A DNA stretch of 64,000 nucleotides from Streptomyces sp. B21-105. GTDB taxonomy: Bacteria > Actinomycetota > Actinomycetes > Streptomycetales > Streptomycetaceae. Positions 36,366-46,800 of the stretch are shown here, piece by piece. Position numbers and translations under genes: made by a program. Under the pieces are notes generated by a model. The model saw only the letters and a program-made list of their open reading frames with translations, ran no database searches and was not told the origin of the DNA. The stretch covers positions 6,324,001-6,388,000 of the forward strand of contig NZ_JARUMJ010000001.1 of the NCBI RefSeq assembly GCF_036898465.1, written 5' to 3'. Position 1 is the stretch's first letter, and every line of letters starts with the position of its first letter.

Positions 36366-38990
36366 GTGAAGGCGATCCGTCGATTCACCGTCCGACCCCT
36401 CCTCCCCGAACCTCTCCGGCCGCTCAGCGACCTGGCCCGCAATCTGCGCTGGTCCTGGCACGCGGAGACCCGCGACCTCTTCCGGTCCGTCGACCCCGAG
36501 CGCTGGGCCCGCTCGGACCGTGACCCGGTGAGACTCCTCGGCGGCGTGCCCCCGGCCCGCCTCCTCGAACTCGCCGAGGACCGCCGCTTCCTGCGCCGGC
36601 TCGCCGCCGCCGCAGGCGACCTGCACGACTACCTGAGCGGCGACCGCTGGTACCAGGCGCAGCCCTCCTCCGCCGGACTCCCCGCCGCCGTCGCCTACTT
36701 CTCGCCCGAGTTCGGCATCACGGCCGCGCTGCCCCAGTACTCCGGCGGCCTCGGCATCCTCGCCGGCGACCACCTGAAGGCGGCCAGCGACCTGGGCGTG
36801 CCGCTGATCGGCGTGGGCCTGCTCTACCGGCACGGCTACTTCCGGCAGACCCTCTCGCGGGACGGCTGGCAGCAGGAGCACTACCCCGTCCTGGACCCCA
36901 ACGAGCTGCCGGTGACCCTCCTGAAGGAGGAGGACGGCACGCCGGCCCGGATCTCCCTGGCCCTCCCCGCGGGCAGGCAGCTGCACGCCCGTGTCTGGCT
37001 GGCGCAGGTCGGCCGGGTCCCGCTGCTCATGCTCGACTCCGACGTCGAGGAGAACGACCTCGGCGAGCGCGGGGTGACCGACCGGCTCTACGGCGGCGGC
37101 AGCGAACACCGGCTGCTGCAGGAGATGCTGCTCGGCATAGGAGGTGTCCGGGCGGTGCGCACGTACTGCCGGCTGACCGGTCACGCCGAGCCCGAGGTCT
37201 TCCACACCAACGAGGGTCACGCCGGTTTCCTCGGCCTGGAGCGCATCGCCGAACTCGGCGACACGGGACTGGACTTCGACGCGGCGCTGGAGGCCGTCCG
37301 GGCCGGGACCGTCTTCACCACGCACACGCCCGTCCCGGCCGGCATCGACCGCTTCGACCGGGAGCTGGTCGCCCGCCACTTCGGCCCCGAAGCCGAGCTG
37401 CCCCGCATGGACGTCGACCGCATCCTGCGGCTGGGCATGGAGACCTACCCCGGCGGCGAGCCGAACCTGTTCAACATGGCCGTCATGGGACTGCGGCTGG
37501 CGCAGCGCGCGAACGGGGTCTCGCTGCTGCACGGCCAGGTCAGCCGCACGATGTTCGCCGGCCTGTGGCCCGGCTTCGACCCCGAGGAGGTGCCGATCAC
37601 CTCCGTCACCAACGGCGTGCACGCCCCGACCTGGGTCGCCCCGGAGGTGCTGCGCCTCGGCGCCCGGCAGATCGGCGCCGAGCGCGCCGAGGACGCCCTG
37701 AGCGTCGGCGGCTCCGACCGCTGGGACTCCGTCGCCGACATCCCCGACCAGGACATCTGGGAGCTGCGCCGCGAACTGCGCGAGCAGCTGGTGCTGGAGG
37801 CGCGGCGGCGACTGCTCGCCTCGTGGCGTCAACGAGGTGCGGCGAGCGCCGAGTTGGGATGGATCGACGGCGTTCTGGACCCCGACGTCCTCACCATCGG
37901 CTTCGCGCGCCGGGTCCCGTCGTACAAGCGTCTGACGCTGATGCTGCGGGACCGGGACCGGCTCATGAAGCTGCTGCTGCACCCGGAGCGGCCGATCCAG
38001 ATCGTCGTCGCGGGCAAGGCGCATCCGGCGGACGACGGCGGCAAACGCCTGGTACAGGAACTCGTCCGGTTCACCGACGACCCTCGGGTCCGGCACCGCA
38101 TCGTCTTCCTGCCCGACTACGGCATGGCCATGGCGCAGAAGCTGTACCCCGGCTGCGACATCTGGCTGAACAACCCGCTTCGCCCCCTGGAGGCCTGCGG
38201 CACGTCGGGCATGAAGGCCGCGCTCAACGGCTGCCTCAACCTGTCCGTCCTGGACGGCTGGTGGGACGAGTGGTTCCAGCCCGACTTCGGGTGGGCCATC
38301 CCCACCGCGGACGGCGCCGGAACCGACCCCGACCGCCGGGACGACATCGAGGCGACGGCCCTCTACGACCTCCTGGAACAGCGCATCACACCGCGTTTCT
38401 ACGAGCGCGGGCGGGCCGGCCTGCCCGACCGCTGGATCGAGATGGTCCGCCAGACCCTCACCCTGCTCGGCCCGAAGGTGCTGGCGGGACGCATGGTCCG
38501 CGAGTACGTGGAGCGGCTCTACACCCCGGCCGCCCACGCGCACCGGACGATGCTCCCCGCCGCGGCGCGTGAACTCTCCGGCTGGAAGCAGCGGGTGCGT
38601 GCGGCCTGGCACGCCGTGGCGGTCGACCACGTGGAGACGTCGGCGGCCACGGTCTCGGCCGAACTGGGCACGACCCTCGCCCTGCGGGTGCGGGTGCGCC
38701 TCGGCGACCTCACTCCCGACGACGTCGAGGTGCAGGCGGTCTCGGGCCGCGTCGATGAGGAGGACCGCATCACGGACGCGGCCACGGTCCCGCTGAAACC
38801 GGCGGGCGGCCCGGACCTCGAGGGCAGGTGGGTGTACGAGGGCCCGCTGTCGCTGGACCGCACGGGCCCCTTCGGGTACACGGTCCGCATCCTCCCGGCC
38901 CACCGCCTGCTGGCGTCCGGCGCCGAACTGGGGCTGCTGGAAGCGCCGTCCGAGGAAGCGGCCGAAGAAGCGGGCGTCCTGCTGCGCTGA
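36366..38990 (+). CDS. glgP: Alpha-glucan phosphorylase
   Basis: The 874-residue GT35 enzyme releases glucose 1-phosphate from alpha-1,4-glucan, so it mobilises the polymer made by the divergent glgE operon. It shows AVAYFSPEFGITAALPQYSG, GILAGDHLKAASDLG and the pyridoxal-phosphate Lys in EACGTSGMKAALNG. It lacks the N-terminal regulatory part of animal phosphorylases and begins KAIRRFTVRP like the actinobacterial DUF3417-type enzymes. A C-terminal beta domain (about residues 750-850) follows the catalytic core. The GTG at 36366 has AAGGAG 4 nt upstream. The promoter must be in or beyond the TnpB element, whose end lies 140 bp away. Confidence 0.94.
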   Translation: MKAIRRFTVRPLLPEPLRPLSDLARNLRWSWHAETRDLFRSVDPERWARSDRDPVRLLGGVPPARLLELAEDRRFLRRLAAAAGDLHDYLSGDRWYQAQPSSAGLPAAVAYFSPEFGITAALPQYSGGLGILAGDHLKAASDLGVPLIGVGLLYRHGYFRQTLSRDGWQQEHYPVLDPNELPVTLLKEEDGTPARISLALPAGRQLHARVWLAQVGRVPLLMLDSDVEENDLGERGVTDRLYGGGSEHRLLQEMLLGIGGVRAVRTYCRLTGHAEPEVFHTNEGHAGFLGLERIAELGDTGLDFDAALEAVRAGTVFTTHTPVPAGIDRFDRELVARHFGPEAELPRMDVDRILRLGMETYPGGEPNLFNMAVMGLRLAQRANGVSLLHGQVSRTMFAGLWPGFDPEEVPITSVTNGVHAPTWVAPEVLRLGARQIGAERAEDALSVGGSDRWDSVADIPDQDIWELRRELREQLVLEARRRLLASWRQRGAASAELGWIDGVLDPDVLTIGFARRVPSYKRLTLMLRDRDRLMKLLLHPERPIQIVVAGKAHPADDGGKRLVQELVRFTDDPRVRHRIVFLPDYGMAMAQKLYPGCDIWLNNPLRPLEACGTSGMKAALNGCLNLSVLDGWWDEWFQPDFGWAIPTADGAGTDPDRRDDIEATALYDLLEQRITPRFYERGRAGLPDRWIEMVRQTLTLLGPKVLAGRMVREYVERLYTPAAHAHRTMLPAAARELSGWKQRVRAAWHAVAVDHVETSAATVSAELGTTLALRVRVRLGDLTPDDVEVQAVSGRVDEEDRITDAATVPLKPAGGPDLEGRWVYEGPLSLDRTGPFGYTVRILPAHRLLASGAELGLLEAPSEEAAEEAGVLLR

Positions 38991-39020
38991 CCCGGTGAGC
39001 GCGGCCCGCCCCCGACGCCC

Positions 39021-39064
39021 GCACCGCCGCCCGCCCGCCGCACCCGGTGGGCGGGCGGCGGTGC
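39021..39064 (+). terminator. Terminator after glgP
   Basis: A perfect 16-bp stem: GCACCGCCGCCCGCCC at 39021-39036 pairs with GGGCGGGCGGCGGTGC at 39049-39064 around a 12-nt loop. Confidence 0.85.
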
Positions 39065-39232
39065 GTGCGGTGCCGTGCCGTGCCGTACCCCAGGCTGGGC
39101 CGGTGCGATCCGCCCTCCGTACGGGGCGACGGAAATCTCTGGCCGGGTCACCGGCACGACGGCTATGCTCCCCGCGATGACTACTCCTTCTGTCGACAGA
39201 TCGGGGGACCCGTCCGCGCAAGGTGAGTGCTG

Positions 39233-40681
39233 ATGACGACTCACTTCGCGAACGAGGATTCCCCGCTTTCCTTCTGGCCGCGCGTGCGCGAGTTCGCCGT
39301 GCCGGCCTCCATGATCGAGACCGCGACCGCGCGCCGCCGTGCCGGCGACTGGGCGGGGGCCTGCGCCGCGGCGGGCGTCGACGTCGATCTCGACCTGCGG
39401 ACCCTGGCGGGCAGCCATGGCCGGGAGTTCGTCTCCCGGCTCCGCTGCGACCTGCGGCACCTGGCTCCCGACCTGCTGCGCTGGCATCTGCCGAGAATCG
39501 CCCCCCACGGGCTGCTGCGACCCGGTCTGACCATCGCCCTCGCGCGGTACGACGGCGCGGGGCGCGGCGGGCGTCCGGTGCATCTGGTGGTGCGGACGCC
39601 GCCGTCCTGGGCGGACGCGGGCCAGCGGATCAGCCTGACGCTGTGGGAGGGATTTCGCGCAGACGGCCACGGCGCCGGCCCGGGGCATCCGCACCCACAC
39701 CCCCACCCCAGCCGACGGTTCCGTCTCGACCTGCACCGGCATCTGTGGGACGCGCGCCGCACGGACGAGCTGCGGACGCGGTCCGGGGCGACGGTCACGG
39801 TGGCGCGGACGCCGGGTGAACCCGAGGACGACGAGCGGGCGCCGCGCCTCACGTTGCCGCCGGGCGCGGTGCCCGACGGCCGTACCGCCGCCGTCGACCG
39901 GTGGCCCGCCGAGGCGGACATCCTGCTCCGGGCGCAGGGATGCTCCGGCGGCGCCGTCCTGGTGCGGCTCGGCGGACGGCACCGGCTGATCCTGGAGACC
40001 GACGGGGACGACGGCGGCGGGCCGCCCGCCCTGCGCGTCGCGCCCGTCGGCGGAGGGACCGGCGCCGCCCCGGGAACCGGTCCGGCGCTGCCAGTGCTGC
40101 CCGACGCCGCCGCCTGGGTGCCGCCCGACCTCGAGCTGCTGCGCGCCGACGCGATCGACGCCGACCGGCTCCACCCGCTGGTCGCCGCCGCGCTGGTCCC
40201 GGAGCGACGGCCGACCTACCGTGCCGAGGCAGCCGACCGGCCGGGACAGCCGCGTTTCGTTGAGTGCCGGGGAGCCCGTCACCGGATCGGCCTGGTGGAT
40301 GGGGTGCTGGTCCCGTTGGACCACGACCCGGCCGAACTCCGGCGGGAGGAACTCCTGGTCGCGCTGAGCGGAACCCCGTTGCCGTGCCTGCGGGCCGTCG
40401 ACGAGGCCCACCGCCGCCCGGACTGCCTCACCGGCGTCCGTGAACGCCTCGTCCACGGCGACATCGCCGGCGCGCTGGCCGTCGTCGAAGGGCTGCTCGG
40501 CCCCGAGGCGCTGCTGCGCGACGGCGCGCTGCGGGACGAACTCGAGGCGGCCGCCGAACGGCGGATCACCTACGGGCTGTTCCGGGCCGGCCTGACCGGG
40601 CGCGCGCCGGGCCGCCTCCCACCGCGCAAGCCCCGTCCGGCCGGCCTGCGCTCCCGTCCCCGCCACGTGACCGGCCGCTGA
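39233..40681 (+). CDS. Hypothetical protein, first gene of a MoxR/VWA unit
   Basis: The 482-residue protein is soluble and has no recognised domain. Residues 1-150 start MTTHFANEDSPLSFWPRVRE and contain an Ala-rich helical part. A His/Pro-rich patch (GHPHPHPHPSRR, about residues 150-160) could bind metal. The C-terminal 100 residues are helical, with RERLVHGDIAGALAVVEGLL and an Arg/Pro-rich tail. AAGGTGAG is upstream of the ATG at 39233; a GTG at 39227 is an alternative. It precedes the ATPase gene by 108 bp on the same strand and probably supplies a partner or substrate of that ATPase. I do not recognise the family. Confidence 0.65.
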   Translation: MTTHFANEDSPLSFWPRVREFAVPASMIETATARRRAGDWAGACAAAGVDVDLDLRTLAGSHGREFVSRLRCDLRHLAPDLLRWHLPRIAPHGLLRPGLTIALARYDGAGRGGRPVHLVVRTPPSWADAGQRISLTLWEGFRADGHGAGPGHPHPHPHPSRRFRLDLHRHLWDARRTDELRTRSGATVTVARTPGEPEDDERAPRLTLPPGAVPDGRTAAVDRWPAEADILLRAQGCSGGAVLVRLGGRHRLILETDGDDGGGPPALRVAPVGGGTGAAPGTGPALPVLPDAAAWVPPDLELLRADAIDADRLHPLVAAALVPERRPTYRAEAADRPGQPRFVECRGARHRIGLVDGVLVPLDHDPAELRREELLVALSGTPLPCLRAVDEAHRRPDCLTGVRERLVHGDIAGALAVVEGLLGPEALLRDGALRDELEAAAERRITYGLFRAGLTGRAPGRLPPRKPRPAGLRSRPRHVTGR

Positions 40682-40789
40682 ACCGCATCCACTGAACCGC
40701 ATCCACACCACCTCGCAAGGCCGCCACGGCCCCTGACGATCCCGCACGGCCCTTCTGCCCTTCCCCCGCGAACCCAAAGGTGATCACCC

Positions 40790-42124
40790 ATGCCCACATG
40801 CGCCCCGCTCACCCTCGTCGACGCCCCCACCGACGCACCGTCCCGACCGGACAGCACCTCGCCGTCGGACGTCCTGAACCCGCCCGACACCCCGGCCGCC
40901 CCGGCCGCCCGACTCGACGTCGCCGCAGACCTCCTGGCCCTGCTGCGCGACTTCACCACCGAACCGCGCCCCGACACCCAGCTCGAGGCCCTGACCCTCG
41001 CCGTGGCGGCCGACCTGCCCGTGCTGCTGTGGGGCGAGCCCGGCATCGGCAAGACCGCCGCGCTGACCCAGCTGGCCGCCGCTCTCGAACTTCCGCTGAC
41101 CACCGTGATCGCCAGCGTGCACGAGCCGTCCGACTTCTCGGGGCTGCCGGTCCTCGGGGACGACCCCGAGACGCAGGGCGTCCCGATGGCCCCGCCGGAC
41201 TGGGCGGTACGGCTGGTGCGGGCCGGCCGCGGGCTGCTGTTCCTCGACGAGCTGTCCACCGCCCCGCCCGCTGTGCAGGCCGCGCTGCTGCGGCTGGTGC
41301 TCGAGCGGCGGATCGGCGCGCTGCGACTGCCGCCGGGCGTACGGATCGTGGCCGCGGCCAACCCGCGGTCCTCGGCGGCCGACGGCTGGGAGCTGAGCCC
41401 GCCGCTGGCCAACCGCTTCGTCCACCTGCAGTGGACCCATGACCACGAGGTCGTCGTCCGCGGTCTCGGCGGGACCTGGCCCCGGGCGACCCTCCCCCGG
41501 CTCGACCCGGCGAAGCTGCCCGAGGCCGTGGACCTCGCGCGCCGCGCGGTGTGCGGCCTGCTGGCCGCGCGCCCCACGCTCGTGCACCGGCTGCCCAGCG
41601 GCGAGACCCGCCGCGGCGGCGCCTGGCCGTCGCCGCGCAGCTGGGAGATGGCCCTGAGCCTGATCGCCTTCGCGACGGCGGCGGGCTCCTCCCGGGACGT
41701 GCTCTCCCTCCTGGTCCGGGGCGCGGTCGGCGACGGGCCGGGGCTGGAACTGCTGGCCGGCCTGGACCGGATGGACCTGCCGGATCCCGAGGACCTGCTC
41801 GCCGATCCGGCCGGCGCCGAGCTGCCCCAGCGGGGCGATCTGCGTCAGGCGGCGTTGGACGCGGTGGTGGCGGCGGTCAGGTCCCGTCCGGACCGGTCCC
41901 GCTGGGACGCGGCGTGGGCGCTGCTGGTGAGGGCGGTCGAGACCGGAGCCCCCGACCTGGTCGTGGTCCCCGCGACCACCCTCGCCGCGCTGCGCCAGGA
42001 CGACTGGGACGTGCCCCCGTCGATCGAGAGCCTCGCCGGCGCGGTGGCCCTCTCCCGGCGGGCGGACCGGGCGGCGGCCCGCACGAAGCAACGGGAAGCC
42101 GACACGGCGAAGGCGACCCGATGA
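40790..42124 (+). CDS. MoxR-type AAA+ ATPase
   Basis: The 444-residue protein carries an AAA+ core: Walker A at 82-89 (GEPGIGKT), Walker B at 149-154 (LLFLDE), the sensor 1 segment RIVAAANPRSS and an Arg-finger region SPPLANRF. This is the MoxR/CoxD/dynein-like AAA_5 group. The N-terminal 60 residues are Pro/Ala/Asp-rich and likely disordered. MoxR ATPases act as chaperones with VWA-domain partners to mature or remodel protein complexes, and here the VWA gene overlaps by 4 bp (ATGA). The client is unknown. Confidence 0.9.
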   Translation: MPTCAPLTLVDAPTDAPSRPDSTSPSDVLNPPDTPAAPAARLDVAADLLALLRDFTTEPRPDTQLEALTLAVAADLPVLLWGEPGIGKTAALTQLAAALELPLTTVIASVHEPSDFSGLPVLGDDPETQGVPMAPPDWAVRLVRAGRGLLFLDELSTAPPAVQAALLRLVLERRIGALRLPPGVRIVAAANPRSSAADGWELSPPLANRFVHLQWTHDHEVVVRGLGGTWPRATLPRLDPAKLPEAVDLARRAVCGLLAARPTLVHRLPSGETRRGGAWPSPRSWEMALSLIAFATAAGSSRDVLSLLVRGAVGDGPGLELLAGLDRMDLPDPEDLLADPAGAELPQRGDLRQAALDAVVAAVRSRPDRSRWDAAWALLVRAVETGAPDLVVVPATTLAALRQDDWDVPPSIESLAGAVALSRRADRAAARTKQREADTAKATR

Positions 42125-43629
42125 GCACGACGGGTTCGGCGGGCGGGGGGTCCGGCTTGTCGGCGGACGGCTTGCCTGCGGACGGCCTGCCGGGATCAGC
42201 GGGTCCCGTGCCGGGCGTATCGGCGGCCGGGCGGCCGGGTCCGGCGGGTGGGGGGTCCGGTGTGCCGGTGAACGCCGGGGGTTCGGCCGGCGCGGGACCG
42301 GGTGTGCCGGCGGGGGCGGGGGCGGCGAGTCCGGCGGCCATGGCGGCCGGCGTGCCGTTGTCCGCGCGGGGCGCGGCCGACGCGGCGGCCGGCCCGCCGT
42401 TGGACATGGACAAACTGCTCGCGGCCCGGTTGTACGCGGCCCGGGCCCGCCCCTACCTGGCGACGGCCCTGTTCGCGCTGCACATCGTGGAGTCGCGGCA
42501 GGTGCCGACGATGGGCGTGGACCGGCACTGGCGTTGCTACGTCTCGCCGGGGTTCGTCGAGCGGATGCCGGTGGAGGATCTGGCAGGCGTGTGGGTGCAC
42601 GAGGTGTCGCACCTGTTGCGCGACCATCACGGCCGCAGCGACCGCCTCGCGAGGCAACGCGGTCTGACCGGGCCGGGGGACCGGCTGCGGATGAACATCG
42701 CCGCGGACTGCGAGATCAACGACGACGCGTACGGGGACGGACTGGTCGAGCCTGCCGGGGCCGTGACACCGGGCTCACTGGGACTGGATCCGGGCGAGCT
42801 GATGGAGGACTACCTGCGTCAGTTCCGGCTCGGGCCGCGCACCCAGCGCCTGTCCTGGCTGGACTGCGGCAGCGGCGCGGACGGACGGGAACGGGAGTGG
42901 GAACTGGGCCCCGACGGCGCGGACGGCCTCAGCGAGCAGCAACGGGACGCCGTCCGGTTCCGGGTGGCGCAAGGCATCAACGGGCGGCCGGGGTCGGCGC
43001 CGAAACAGTGGAAGAGGTGGGCGGAAGAGGCCTTCCACCCGCCGCAGCCCTGGCGGGAACTGCTGGGCGCGGCGGTCCGCTCGGCGGCCTCGGGTCCGGG
43101 TGTCGGCGAGGACTACACCTACGGCCGTCCCGCGCGTCGCTCGGCCTGCCTGCCCGGGGTCGTCCTGCCGAGCCTGCGGCACCGGCCGCCCCGGGTGTGC
43201 GTCGTCATCGACACGTCCGGTTCGGTCAGCGACGCCGAACTGGGCAGCGCGCTCCTGGAGGTCGCTGCCATCTCCCATGCCGTGGGCGGCCGGCGTGACC
43301 TGGTCTCCGTGGTGCCGTGCGACGCGTCGGCGGGGATGGTGCACACCCTGTGCCGCGCCGAGGGCATCCCCCTGATGGGCGGCGGCGGCACGGACCTGCG
43401 CACCGGCTTCGCCAAGGCCCTGCGGGCCAGTCCCCGCCCCGACGCGATCGTCGTCCTCACCGACGGTCAGACCCCCTGGCCCGAAACCCGCCCGTCCTGC
43501 CGCACGGTGATCGGCCTCTTCCCCCGAGGCCGCACCCGCTACCGCGAGACGAACCCCGACTACGTCCCCGACACCCCGCCCGCCTGGGCCCGGGTGGTGG
43601 AGATCGGGACGGCGGGCGGCGGAGGGTGA
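42121..43629 (+). CDS. Zincin-like metallopeptidase and VWA-domain protein (DUF2201)
   Basis: The 502-residue protein has a disordered Gly/Ala/Pro-rich tail (1-95), then a DUF2201-like domain with the zinc-protease motif His160-Glu-Val-Ser-His164 (VHEVSHLLRDHH) and NIAADCEINDD. From about 355 it has a VWA domain with MIDAS Asp364-Thr-Ser-Gly-Ser368 (IDTSGSVS), the following GGGGTDLRTGF and VVLTDGQTPWP segments. The two halves are the usual DUF2201 metallopeptidase-VWA_2 pair. It starts inside the ATPase stop codon. With the ATPase it likely forms a MoxR-VWA chaperone-protease module. Confidence 0.88.
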   Translation: MSTTGSAGGGSGLSADGLPADGLPGSAGPVPGVSAAGRPGPAGGGSGVPVNAGGSAGAGPGVPAGAGAASPAAMAAGVPLSARGAADAAAGPPLDMDKLLAARLYAARARPYLATALFALHIVESRQVPTMGVDRHWRCYVSPGFVERMPVEDLAGVWVHEVSHLLRDHHGRSDRLARQRGLTGPGDRLRMNIAADCEINDDAYGDGLVEPAGAVTPGSLGLDPGELMEDYLRQFRLGPRTQRLSWLDCGSGADGREREWELGPDGADGLSEQQRDAVRFRVAQGINGRPGSAPKQWKRWAEEAFHPPQPWRELLGAAVRSAASGPGVGEDYTYGRPARRSACLPGVVLPSLRHRPPRVCVVIDTSGSVSDAELGSALLEVAAISHAVGGRRDLVSVVPCDASAGMVHTLCRAEGIPLMGGGGTDLRTGFAKALRASPRPDAIVVLTDGQTPWPETRPSCRTVIGLFPRGRTRYRETNPDYVPDTPPAWARVVEIGTAGGGG

Positions 43630-43825
43630 AGGCCGGGGTGCCCGCTCAACTGGCTTGCGAACATCCCTCGTTGGATGCGTCGGAGTGTCTGAGTGCTGAC
43701 CCTTCGCGGCAAATGCGGCGTGATCATGTTCACTTCAGATGGGTGAGATCTGTGAAGCCCTTGTGTTTTTGTGAGGAAATCTGTTAAAAGTTGCCCACTT
43801 GTGATCATTTGGGTGGGGGGATGTC

Positions 43826-46800
43826 GTGCGTCCGGCACGTCCGTTGGTTCTTGCTGTCGCTTTCGTTCTGTCTGTACTGGCAGGAACTGAGCAAGTCGCT
43901 CTCGCGGTAGGGCAGTCGTCGTCCGCTTCTGGTACGGGGGAGGCGCCGGATCAGCAGTGGGGGAGTGCCGCCGGCCGTGGCCACGCCGCCACCGCCGACG
44001 CGACGGATGCCGTCGCCAGGGGCGGACGCGCCGGAGCGCTGTCCGGTCCTGGCGAACTGCCCGCGGACAGCGCGGCCGGTGCCGTCGACCTGCCTGGCGC
44101 GGCGCCCATGCCGCAGCCCGGCCCCGTCACATCGGTCGCGCCTCCGGCTCCCGCGACGCCCCAGGGCTTCGACGCCGGGCGCAGCAAGGAGGTCGCGGGC
44201 GAGCGCGCGGAGCGCGAGAGCACGTATCTGAACCCCGACGGGACCTACACCACCCGCTTCTACACGGAGCCGGTCAACTTCCGGTCCGAGGACGGGTCCT
44301 GGAAGCCGATCGACGCGACACTCGTCCCCCTGGAGTCGTCCGGTCCCAGCACGATGAGCACGGAAGAGGAAGGCTGGAAAACCTCCTCGACCGAGGCCCA
44401 GATCGAGTTCGCCGGCATAGCCGACGCCGATCCCGTGGTGCGTGTGCAGGTGGACGAGGGGGTGTCGGTCGGCTACGGAGTGGACGACGCGCACGGCGTC
44501 GCCGGGCAGGCGGAGGCCAGCACTCTGACCTACGAGAACGTGCGCCCCCATTCCGACATCGACTTCCTTGCGGGCAGCGACTCGGTCAAGGAGACCCTGG
44601 TCCTCAAGGACGCCGACGCGCCCACCGAGTGGCGTTTCCCGCTGGAGCTGGAGGGGCTCACGGCGTCGCTCGACGCCCACGGCAACGTGGTGTTCACCGA
44701 CGCCGACGGCACCGTCCGCGCGTGGACGCCGGCCGGCTGGATGCAGGACTCGAACCTCGCTGCCGACTCCGACCAGGGCGTGATCTCCTCCGGCGTCACC
44801 TACAGCTTGACGGTGGAGGACGGCCGCCAGGTTCTGGTGGTCAAGCTCGACAAGGCGTGGTTGTCCGCGCCCGAGCGGGTCTTTCCCGTCCGTGTGGACC
44901 CGTCGGTGAAGTCCGTCGAGGCCACCTCCGGTACCTATGTCCAGTACCCGTACAACCAGAACTTCGCCTCGGACACGGTGCTGAAGGCCGGTACGTATGA
45001 CGGTGGCAGCCACAAGGCCGCGGCCTTCCTGCGTTTCGCGGGCCTGGAGACGAGCCTGAAGAACGCCTGGGTGCTCAACGCCAACCTCGCGCTGTACAAC
45101 ACCTGGTCGCAGTCCTGCACCGCCCGGCCTGTGACGGTGCACCCGATCACGTCGAACTGGGCGGAGTCCACGACGTCGAAGTGGCCCGGCCCGTCGACCG
45201 GCGCGTCGCTGGCCTCCAAGAGCTTCGCCCACGGCTGGCGGCCCGGGGGCACGACCACCTGGTCGTGCGGCCCCGCCTGGGAGACGATCAACCTCGGCTC
45301 CGCCGGTCGTCAACTGGTCGATGACTGGACGCACGCCCGGAAAGCCAACTACGGCCTGGCGGTCAAGGCTTCGACCACCGATTCGAAGTCCTGGAAGCAG
45401 TTCGGCTCGGACGACTACCCGAACGGCAAGCCCAGCCTGGACGTCACCTGGACCAAGTACGGCGCCACCTACAAGCTCGGCGAGTTCGTCTCCCCGATCA
45501 CGGCGACCGCGGAGAGCGTCTTCAAGGTGACGGTCACCAACCGCGGTCAGCAGACGTGGCCGAAGAACGGCAACTTCTCCCTTCGTTACCATCTGTACGA
45601 CGCGGCAGGCAGGGAGATCACGGACACTTCGAAGATCCGCTGGTCGCCGATGCCCGCCGACGTTCCTCCGGGCAGAACGGTAACGGTCGATGCCAGGATC
45701 GCACCGCTGACGCCGGGTGACTACACCCTGGCGTGGACGATGAACGACAACGGCGTGGCAACGTTCAGCGGTTCCGGCGTCCCTACCGTGGCCATGCGGG
45801 TGTCCGCCGTCAACATTCCGCCGTACCTGACCGCTGAGGCGCCGGCAAGCGGGGCCGTGGTCACCACCCTCACGCCGACTCTGTGGGCGTCCGGTGCCGA
45901 CCGTGACCGCTATCCCAAGGCCTTGCAGTACCAGTTCGAAGTCTGTGAGGTCGAGGGCAAGAACCTCCGCAAGAACTGCAAGACGGGTCCCCGCGTCGCC
46001 TCCCAGCAGTGGGCGGTCACCAGCGGCTGGCTGTCCTGGTCGAAGACGTACGCCTGGTACGGGTACGCCTATGACGGCAGTGGCACCTCATTGCGTCCCG
46101 GCCCGTCTCTGCTGACGACGCAGGTGGCCCAGCCGGCGATCACCAGCCACCTCGGTGGAACAGACGGCGACCGCAGCTTCGGCGAACGCTCCGGCAACTA
46201 CGTGACCGCGGCCACCGATGCCGCAGTGCCGACTATTGGCCCCGAGCTGTCGGTGACGCGCACCTACAACTCGCAGGATCCACGGCAGAAGAACGCCTTC
46301 GGTGCCGGCTGGGCGACGCGTTGGGACATGCGGGCGGCGGCGGAGAGCACGGGAAGCGTCGTCATCACGCTCTCCACCGGAAGTCAGGTCCGCTTCGGCA
46401 GGAACGCGGACGGCAGCTATGCCGCTCCATCCGGTTCGACCGGACTCCTCAAGGCGGAGACCGGCGGCGGCTGGACGCTGCGCGACGGCTCCGGGACGCT
46501 TCATACCTTCGACACAGCCGGTCTGCTCACGAAGATCGCCGACGGTCATGGCAGGGCTCAGCAACTCACCTACTCGGACGGCAAGCTGACCCAGGCCAAG
46601 GACGTGCTGTCGGGCCGCACCCTGACTTTCACCTGGTCCGGCGGTCATGTGGCGGCAGCCGAGACGAGCGCCGTGAGCGGTGCCGGCTCCGGTCTGAAAT
46701 GGACCTACACCTATGAGGGCGACCGGCTGGTGAAGGTCTGCCCGCCGTCGTCGACCACCTCGTGCACCGTCTACACCTACGAGGACGGCAGCCTGTACCG

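Noticed and set aside
36222..39221. 999-residue minus-strand frame opposite glgP
   Set aside because: Shadow of glgP, without domain or start site support.
43805..45592. 595-residue minus-strand frame opposite the Rhs N-terminus
   Set aside because: Val/Gly/Arg-rich shadow of the YD-protein front; no export signal or motif.
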